A model generated the notes under the pieces. It searched no databases. It saw only the letters and a program-made list of their open reading frames with translations, and was not told the origin of the DNA. 10,287 nucleotides of DNA from Candidatus Acidiferrales bacterium (GTDB taxonomy: Bacteria > Acidobacteriota > Terriglobia > Acidiferrales > UBA7541), in assembly GCA_955651735.1 (NCBI GenBank), contig CATPAM010000273.1, forward strand, positions 1-10,287, given 5' to 3'. Made by a program: the position numbers and the translations under genes. Below are positions 5,864 to 10,287 of the stretch, piece by piece (position 1 is the first letter of the stretch; the number at the start of each line of letters is the position of its first letter).

Positions 5864-6384
5864 ATGCTCGAAGCGCCCATCGTCCGCAAGGAGAGAGTCG
5901 ACCGCTACGTCGGCGACTACCTGCGCAAAGCGGAAGTGGCTCTCTATCACATTGTGGCCTTGCTCCTGGCCATCACCGCACTTGCAACCATCGCCAGCGC
6001 CGCACACACGCTTTGGACGGGGCTCGCGCATTGGACCATCGCCACCGAGACGCTTCGCGTGCTGGACCAACTGCTGATCGTTCTGATGCTCGTGGAGATT
6101 CTGCACACCGTGCGCATCTCCATTCGCTCAAATATTCTTCTCGCCGCGGAGCCTTTCCTGTTGTCGGTCTAATCGCTTCGATTCGTCGCGTTCTAATCAT
6201 CAGCTTGCAAATGACCGCCTTAACGAGGGAGGGAAAATGGTCCACCGACGGCGCAAGTATTTTTCAAAGTTCCATGATTGAGCTGGCGCTGCTGGTGATC
6301 CTCATTCTTGTTTTGGTGTACTCGATCACGCTGCTGCGCCGCCATGCTCCGGCTCCCAAGGAACTTATGGAGGGCTTGCAATGA
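5864..6384 (+). pseudogene. PsiE-family membrane protein, broken by a one-base frameshift
   Basis: The PsiE family (phosphate-starvation-inducible E; PF06146) comprises small four-helix inner-membrane proteins of unclear function. From ATG 5864 the frame gives 102 codons: the cytoplasmic start VRKERVDRYVGDYL (7-20), helix VALYHIVALLLAITALATIA (25-44), and the most conserved stretch LRVLDQLLIVLMLVEILHTV (64-83) then RISIRSN (84-90) and AEPFL (95-99). It then runs into TAA at 6170. In the next frame the family continues exactly where expected: VVGLIASIRRVLIIS (from 6160), then a linker, then helix IELALLVILILVLVYSITLLRR, ending at TGA 6382-6384. Restoring one base near 6159 gives an intact protein of 173 residues. 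No good ribosome-binding site precedes 5864. It is either a recent pseudogene or a sequencing/assembly error; no canonical slippery heptamer is present, so programmed frameshifting is unlikely. Confidence 0.82.
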
Positions 6385-6387
6385 CAA

Positions 6388-6410
6388 CGCGGCCTACGCG
6401 CCAGGCCGCG
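6388..6410 (+). terminator. Strong stem-loop right after the psiE remnant
   Basis: CGCGGCCT (6388-6395) pairs perfectly with AGGCCGCG (6403-6410) around a 7-base loop, starting 3 bases after the TGA at 6382-6384. The position suits a transcription terminator or mRNA-end hairpin. The bases that follow are GC-rich with no U-run, so it is not a textbook intrinsic terminator. Confidence 0.45.
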
Positions 6411-6450
6411 CCGGAAACTTCCCGGGCGCGATTGACGTATCTTGAGTTAC

Positions 6451-6457
6451 AGGGAGG
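6451..6457 (+). promoter_or_regulatory. Ribosome-binding site of the zinc-ribbon gene
   Basis: AGGGAGG ends 8 bases before ATG 6466. This fixes that start against the TTG at 6442, which lies upstream of the ribosome-binding site and would add eight residues before the zinc ribbon. Confidence 0.7.
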
Positions 6458-6465
6458 AACCATCC

Positions 6466-7014
6466 ATGTTTTGCGATAAATGCGGGGCGGCCATTACCTC
6501 GGGTGCGCAGTTCTGCAGCTCCTGCGGGAAAGCTGTGGGCGCGGCACCCATCTCGGCGCAGGCTTCCGCGGCGCGGCTGGTCTCCGACGGACGGGTGCAG
6601 CGGCACATTCAGCTTCTGGCGACGCTGTGGCTGGTGAATGGAATTCTGCGCTTCGCGGAAGTCGGGTCGATTTTCATCGTCGGCCGGATATTGCCCTTCC
6701 TGGTAGGCTGGGGAGTCGGCCGGCCGTTCACCAACTTTCCGTTTGATTTTCTGCCCTTCGGACTGTATGCGATTGGCTGCTTGCTGGCGCTATTTGGCGT
6801 GGCGCACATCCTACTGGCTTGGGGGCTGTTTCAGCGCGAACCCTGGGCGCGCACGCTGGGCCTGGTTATCGGATTCCTGGCGCTGCTGCGGCCTCCATTT
6901 GGCACGGCGCTTGGCATTTACACCATCTGGGTGCTGCTGCCGCAGCCAGCCGGCGAGGAGTATGACCAACTCCCCCGCGCGATTGTAGCGGCCAGGCTGC
7001 AGCCCGGCCGGTAA
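6466..7014 (+). CDS. Small membrane protein with N-terminal zinc ribbon
   Basis: 182 residues. The first 21 form a classic zinc ribbon, MFCDKCGAAI then QFCSSCGK, with ligands Cys3, Cys6, Cys17 and Cys20. A short linker rich in Ala and Ser (22-45) leads to about four hydrophobic segments: roughly 47-74, 76-84 (short), 96-122 and 128-158. The tail 159-182 is polar. The architecture, a cytosolic zinc ribbon tethered to a multi-helix membrane domain, is frequent in Acidobacteriota and related phyla. Such proteins are usually annotated only as zinc-ribbon domain-containing, and I do not recognise the membrane part. The ribbon may bind a partner protein or nucleic acid, but no function can be assigned. 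It lies 81 bp after the psiE remnant and 54 bp before the DUF1080 gene in the same direction. Start is well supported by AGGGAGG. Confidence 0.85.
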   Translation: MFCDKCGAAITSGAQFCSSCGKAVGAAPISAQASAARLVSDGRVQRHIQLLATLWLVNGILRFAEVGSIFIVGRILPFLVGWGVGRPFTNFPFDFLPFGLYAIGCLLALFGVAHILLAWGLFQREPWARTLGLVIGFLALLRPPFGTALGIYTIWVLLPQPAGEEYDQLPRAIVAARLQPGR

Positions 7015-7068
7015 CCCCGAGGACGTTCGACCGCGAAATGCTTTAGCGAGTGAAAACAGGGTGCGTGG

Positions 7069-7830
7069 ATGCTGAAAACGATATTTGGCTTTGCCTGCTT
7101 GAGTATGACTCTGGTGATCACGACGATTGCCATCGGCGGAAAGGAAGCGACGAGTGAGATTCCGCCGCATGGTGAAGGGGTGGCGTTGTTCAATGGGCAC
7201 GATTTGGCAAATTTCGATACATTTTTGAAAGAGCATGGGCTGAACAACGATCCCGATCACGTTTTCCAAGTCGAGAATAGGACCATTCATGTTTCCGGCA
7301 AGGAATTCGGCTACGTCATCACGAAGAAGGAGTTTGCGAATTACTATTTGCGCGCGGAATTCAAGTGGGGTGAGGGTACGTATGCTCCGCGCGAGGGGCA
7401 GGCGCGTGACAGCGGAATTTTATATCACGTGCAGGGCGAGCAGAAGGTTTGGCCGAGGTCGGTGGAGTTTCAAATCATTGAAGGCGGAACGGGAGACTTC
7501 TGGATGACGGATGGTGGGGCGATCACTGGAAGAGACGGCGTGCGGGTGGTTGGCCCGCCGGGTACGGCACTGAAAATCGATCGCATCGGAAAAGGTCCGT
7601 GGAACAACGTGACGGGATATCGCGATCCTGTCGGCGAAGTGGAAAAGCCCCACGGCGAGTGGAATTTGCTGGAGCTGGTGGCGCACGGAGATCACGTTAA
7701 GCAATTCGTGAATGGGAAATTGGCGAATGAAGGATCGGGGGCGTTTCCGTCGAGCGGAAAGATATTGTTGCAATCCGAGGGCGCGGAAGTGTTCTTTCGG
7801 AACATCGAGTTGTTTCCGTTGAAACGCTGA
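7069..7830 (+). CDS. Exported DUF1080 / 3-keto-disaccharide hydrolase family protein
   Basis: 253 residues with a hydrophobic N-terminal segment (5-22) that looks like a signal peptide. The rest is a concanavalin-like jelly-roll of the family long called DUF1080 (PF06439), members of which are now described as 3-keto-disaccharide hydrolases acting on oxidised sugars. Hallmarks in order: VALFNGHDLANF (38-49), YYLRAEFKW (92-100), ARDSGILYHV (112-121), SVEFQIIEGGTGDFW (131-145), GEWNLLELVAHGDHVKQFVNG (196-216), then ILLQSEGAEVFFRNIELFPL (232-251). Start ATG 7069 is placed by the signal peptide; the ribosome-binding site is weak. The usual partner oxidoreductase (Gfo/Idh/MocA or GMC type) is not in this window. 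Substrate is unknown. The upstream zinc-ribbon gene is close enough for co-transcription. Confidence 0.92.
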   Translation: MLKTIFGFACLSMTLVITTIAIGGKEATSEIPPHGEGVALFNGHDLANFDTFLKEHGLNNDPDHVFQVENRTIHVSGKEFGYVITKKEFANYYLRAEFKWGEGTYAPREGQARDSGILYHVQGEQKVWPRSVEFQIIEGGTGDFWMTDGGAITGRDGVRVVGPPGTALKIDRIGKGPWNNVTGYRDPVGEVEKPHGEWNLLELVAHGDHVKQFVNGKLANEGSGAFPSSGKILLQSEGAEVFFRNIELFPLKR

Positions 7831-8055
7831 GGACACCAACGAAGGCTCCCCTTACGGCGCCATGTTAGGGCAAGGTATGCCGTTGCAAAAAGGCCGATGC
7901 AACGTGCAAGCTGACAAGCGTGCCGGAACCGAACCACACCTCGTCGCCGTTGGTCCCTCACTGAGCTCGATGAATAAATTGGAGGTGCAGAGGCGATTGC
8001 GAGCGTTTGGTCGGGCAGTCAGAGACGGTGAGTCGTAAGAGCACAGGCCGATTCG
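7831..8055. other. Gene-free region between convergent genes
   Basis: About 225 bp between the DUF1080 stop and the AsmA stop. The only structure seen is a 6-bp hairpin, CGTTGC (7881-7886) with GCAACG (7899-7904) around 12 bases, with no U-run, and a widely spaced inverted repeat ACCAACG (7835-7841) / CGTTGGT (7948-7954) that could be chance. No tRNA, small open frame with a ribosome-binding site, or clear terminator was found. Confidence 0.5.
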
Positions 8056-9375
8056 CTAGTTATCGGCTCCGCCTTTGGAGAAGACGGGATTTTCGATGGT
8101 GCCGCTGATCCGGAATGGAAACGTCAACTTGCCGTCTACCAGTTTGCCTCCGGACAGACGGCCAAAGGTGTTGGTGAAGAAGCCTTGCTTGGTGGTGATT
8201 TTCGCGATGCCGCGATAGTCGAGCTTGTCCGAGCCGGAAACACTAACACTGCCGGAGCCGTCAATATCGACGCCGTAGCCATCGACATCGATCTTGGTGC
8301 TGACAATGCGCAGATTGGCGAGCTGCAGATCGGTGGACATAAGATTAAACGAGGCAGGATCATTCTTGGCGGGGCCAAGATCGTTGAAATGCATCAGCTT
8401 CATCAGATTAGCGTTAAGCTCGAGACTGGGCACCTCACCGTTGCGCACTGTTACGTGTCCAACTCCGCGCAGGCCGGCGAGGGGATGTGCGGAGTGCTCC
8501 ATTTCTCCAATTAGCGTCAAGTCTCCCGCCATTTTTCCGGTCATGGTGCCACGGGCATTCCCAAATGCGGCAAGAAGGTGAGCCATCTCGATTCCATGTA
8601 CTTGCGCTTTGGCCGCGAAGCTCGGGATTTTACCCGATAGCTTGAAGACAAACTCACCTTTCACGCCGCCGCCATACATTTCCGCGGTGACACTGCTGAA
8701 AAGAACCTGCCTGGCTTCGAGCCGGAGCTTGGCGTTTACATTTGTCGTATGAACCGAGCCGAAGCGCAGGCGTCCGGCGTGCAACGTGCCCTGGCCATCG
8801 ACGGAGGAAGAAGAAGGATTGAGAATTGCTTCGAGATCCACTTGTGTCAGTTCACTGGAGATGTCGTGAGCTTCGAACAAAATGGGGCCCTGGGCGTCGG
8901 ATGGCAGAAGATTTGACGCGATCACCTCACCGCGCTTGATTTGTAGGTTGGCAATCGGTCCAAGAGGAAAGACGTTTTGAGAAGACTTCGCTTGAGGATT
9001 TTCGAAGTTCCACGGGCCATCAGGATCCGAAATCAGGTGGATGACGGGATTGTCCAGCACTAGCGATTTAATGACTACCTGGCGATGCAGAAGCGCGGCG
9101 GCATCGAGGCCAGCGTCGATCCGCGCGACCTGGACGATATAACCGTGCGGAAACAATGGTGAATTCTTCACGCCGAAGCCATCGACGCGAATCGAAAGGG
9201 GAAAGAAGGTGAGGGCCAGCGGCCCGAGTTCGACCTGCTTTCCCGTTTTCTGTTGGAGATAGGAGATTATCTGGCCGCGGTAGCGATCTACGTCAATGAG
9301 TGCAGGCAGGACAAAGAACAACGCGGCCAGGAGTACGGCGGCGAAGATCAGAACAGTGCTGCGGCGGATGGCCAT
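8056..9375 (-). CDS. AsmA-family membrane-anchored protein
   Basis: 439 residues from the chosen start. A single N-terminal membrane helix (about 8-26) is followed directly by the AsmA signature: IDVDRYRGQIISYLQQKTGK (27-46), QVELGPLALTFFPLSIRVDG (47-66), then ARIDAGLDAAALLHRQVVIKSL (84-105). The large periplasmic part alternates short beta strands, as in the repeating beta-groove proteins of the AsmA/TamB group. The C-terminal AsmA-like region contains GTMTGKMAGDLTLIG (276-290) and GRLSGGKLVDGKLTFPFRISG (405-425). In Proteobacteria such proteins take part in phospholipid transport or outer-membrane biogenesis; a similar envelope role here is inference. Start: ATG 9375 puts the basic residues AIRRS right before the helix; ATG 9441 is in frame and adds 22 polar residues, and neither has a clear ribosome-binding site. 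It lies downstream of the aminotransferase on the same strand (94 bp, or 28 bp with the longer start). Confidence 0.88.
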   Translation of the reverse strand: MAIRRSTVLIFAAVLLAALFFVLPALIDVDRYRGQIISYLQQKTGKQVELGPLALTFFPLSIRVDGFGVKNSPLFPHGYIVQVARIDAGLDAAALLHRQVVIKSLVLDNPVIHLISDPDGPWNFENPQAKSSQNVFPLGPIANLQIKRGEVIASNLLPSDAQGPILFEAHDISSELTQVDLEAILNPSSSSVDGQGTLHAGRLRFGSVHTTNVNAKLRLEARQVLFSSVTAEMYGGGVKGEFVFKLSGKIPSFAAKAQVHGIEMAHLLAAFGNARGTMTGKMAGDLTLIGEMEHSAHPLAGLRGVGHVTVRNGEVPSLELNANLMKLMHFNDLGPAKNDPASFNLMSTDLQLANLRIVSTKIDVDGYGVDIDGSGSVSVSGSDKLDYRGIAKITTKQGFFTNTFGRLSGGKLVDGKLTFPFRISGTIENPVFSKGGADN

Positions 9376-9469
9376 GGCGAGGTCGAGAGTCGGAGCTCCA
9401 TCGCGGATTCGCTGGTCGTGCTCCGAGGAAACAGCAATCATACGACAGTGCGGCAGCGGGCTCCAACGA

Positions 9470-10287
9470 TCAGGCGGTAAGGTCGCGGAGGGCTTCGGCG
9501 AAGATTTTGGTGTGGAGGTCGATGTCGGCGGGGGTTGTGGCGGGACACATCAACGCCATGTTGTGGAATGGCGTTAGCAGCACGCCGCGATTTAGGGCGT
9601 AGAGGTGAAGGAAGCGCTCCAGTTCGAAGTCGGCGGCGGCTGCGGATTCGCCGCCGTTGCGCGGGGGTTTCGCGGCGAAGGTGTACTCGGCGCGGGCGCC
9701 GAGTTGCTGGACGTTCCAGGGGAGACTTGCGGCGTGGATGTGTTCAGCTACGCCCTCGGTGAAACGCTTGGCGAGCGGGATCATTTTTTGAAAGGCGGCT
9801 GGCGTTAGGACGTGTTCGAGTGTGGCACGCATGGCGGCCAGGGAGAGCGCGTTGCCCGCCAGTGTGCCGCCGATACCGCCTACGTCGCAGTCTTCGAGTT
9901 GAATGCGCGCGGAGATGCGCTGGGCGACTTCTTCGGTGACGCCGTAGGTGGCGCCGGGAATGCCGCTGCCGATCGGTTTTCCAAAAACAACGAAATCGGG
10001 ATCGAGTCTCCATTCGCGCGTGCCGCCGCCGGGACCCACGCAGATGGTGTGCGTTTCGTCGGCGATGAGCAGAGTGCCGTAGCGGCGGGTGAGTTCGCGG
10101 GCGGCGCGCCAGTAGCCGTCGTCGGGAAGGATGATGCCGACGTTGGTCATGGCGGGCTCGGCGAGAACGCAGGCGACGTCGTTGTGCTTTAGAGCGGCTT
10201 CGAGGGCGTTGAGATCGTTGAACTCGACGACGCGCGTAGTTTCGGCAGGATTTACGGGCGGGCCGATGTTGCCGCGGCGGGGGCCGA
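9470..10287 (-). CDS. Class-III PLP aminotransferase, GSAM-like, C-terminal part (cut by window edge)
   Basis: PLP fold-type I aminotransferase of the aspartate-aminotransferase/glutamate-1-semialdehyde aminotransferase-like branch. About 272 codons are visible; the frame is open at the right edge, so the true start lies outside and ATG 10150 is internal. In-frame sequence before it reads PRRGNIGPPVNPAETTRVVE and later ACVLAEPAMTNVGI, both family-typical. The cofactor site is clear: Asp in LLIADETHTICVGPGG (codon 10058-10060) contacts the PLP ring nitrogen, and Lys in VVFGKPIGSGIPGATYG (codon 9977-9979) is the Schiff-base lysine. GGIGGTLAGNALSLAAMRAT is the usual loop before the small domain. 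The GPGG and low identity to HemL-type signatures suggest a transaminase of unknown amino donor, not the tetrapyrrole-pathway HemL itself. The AsmA gene follows in the same direction. Confidence 0.9.
   Translation of the reverse strand, partial: GPRRGNIGPPVNPAETTRVVEFNDLNALEAALKHNDVACVLAEPAMTNVGIILPDDGYWRAARELTRRYGTLLIADETHTICVGPGGGTREWRLDPDFVVFGKPIGSGIPGATYGVTEEVAQRISARIQLEDCDVGGIGGTLAGNALSLAAMRATLEHVLTPAAFQKMIPLAKRFTEGVAEHIHAASLPWNVQQLGARAEYTFAAKPPRNGGESAAAADFELERFLHLYALNRGVLLTPFHNMALMCPATTPADIDLHTKIFAEALRDLTA

Noticed and set aside
5709..5864. Upstream extension of the metallo-hydrolase frame to a TTG at 5864
   Set aside because: The extra 52 residues precede a clear signal peptide, and GGAGGA before GTG 5708 marks the true start.
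6152..6166. Programmed -1 frameshift in the psiE homologue
   Set aside because: No X-XXY-YYZ slippery heptamer at the switch point and no obvious stimulatory hairpin right after it; a one-base deletion or sequencing error is simpler.
7835..7954. ACCAACG / CGTTGGT inverted repeat 105 bases apart
   Set aside because: Seven bases at this spacing are expected by chance in a window this size, and there are no element-like borders or target duplications.
9470..10150. Complete aminotransferase gene starting at ATG 10150
   Set aside because: In-frame, family-typical sequence continues without a stop from 10150 to the window edge, so this ATG is internal.
1..10287. CRISPR array, tRNA/rRNA genes, prophage or defence island
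   Set aside because: No regularly spaced direct repeats, no tRNA-like cloverleaf or 3' ends, and no integrase, transposase, nuclease or toxin-antitoxin genes seen; the genes are ordinary metabolic and envelope functions.

Overview
The window has about 58-60 % GC by eye and reads as chromosomal DNA of a soil-type Gram-negative bacterium. The gene content and protein style (DUF1080/3-keto-glycoside hydrolase, AsmA-like protein, APC transporter, secreted metallo-beta-lactamase-fold enzyme) fit Acidobacteriota best. That placement is inferred from protein style; the window carries no rRNA or marker gene. No phage, transposase, CRISPR or tRNA gene was seen.

Layout, left to right. (a) 1-640, minus: the N-terminal 213 residues of a family-2 glycosyltransferase, cut by the left edge. 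(b) 683-2194, plus: an APC-superfamily amino-acid permease, divergent from the glycosyltransferase with a gap of only about 42 bp. (c) 2202-3779, minus: L-glutamate gamma-semialdehyde (1-pyrroline-5-carboxylate) dehydrogenase, convergent with the permease 7 bp away. (d) 3877-4353, plus: a GNAT acetyltransferase, divergent from (c). (e) 4354-4685: 332 bp without a gene, holding several inverted repeats and repeat-like tracts. (f) 4686-5708, minus: an exported metallo-beta-lactamase-fold hydrolase starting at GTG. (g) 5864-6384, plus: a PsiE-family membrane protein interrupted by an apparent one-base deletion near 6159. (h) 6466-7014, plus: a small membrane protein with an N-terminal zinc ribbon. 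(i) 7069-7830, plus: an exported DUF1080-type 3-keto-disaccharide hydrolase homologue. (j) 7831-8055: gene-free. (k) 8056-9375, minus: an AsmA-family membrane-anchored protein, downstream of (l) 9470-10287, minus: the C-terminal part of a class-III PLP aminotransferase of the glutamate-1-semialdehyde aminotransferase type, cut by the right edge.

Functional links are modest. The permease and the P5C dehydrogenase could serve amino-acid uptake and proline/ornithine/arginine breakdown to glutamate, but they are on opposite strands and this is inference. AsmA and the aminotransferase may be co-transcribed. The psiE remnant, zinc-ribbon and DUF1080 genes run in one direction, but a strong stem-loop sits just after the psiE remnant. 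I found no convincing new multi-gene system. The best leads are the frameshifted psiE, the repeat-rich intergenic region, the switch of strand composition near 3.8 kb, a possible leaderless promoter for the GNAT gene, and the non-lactamase metal site and helical insert of the metallo-hydrolase.
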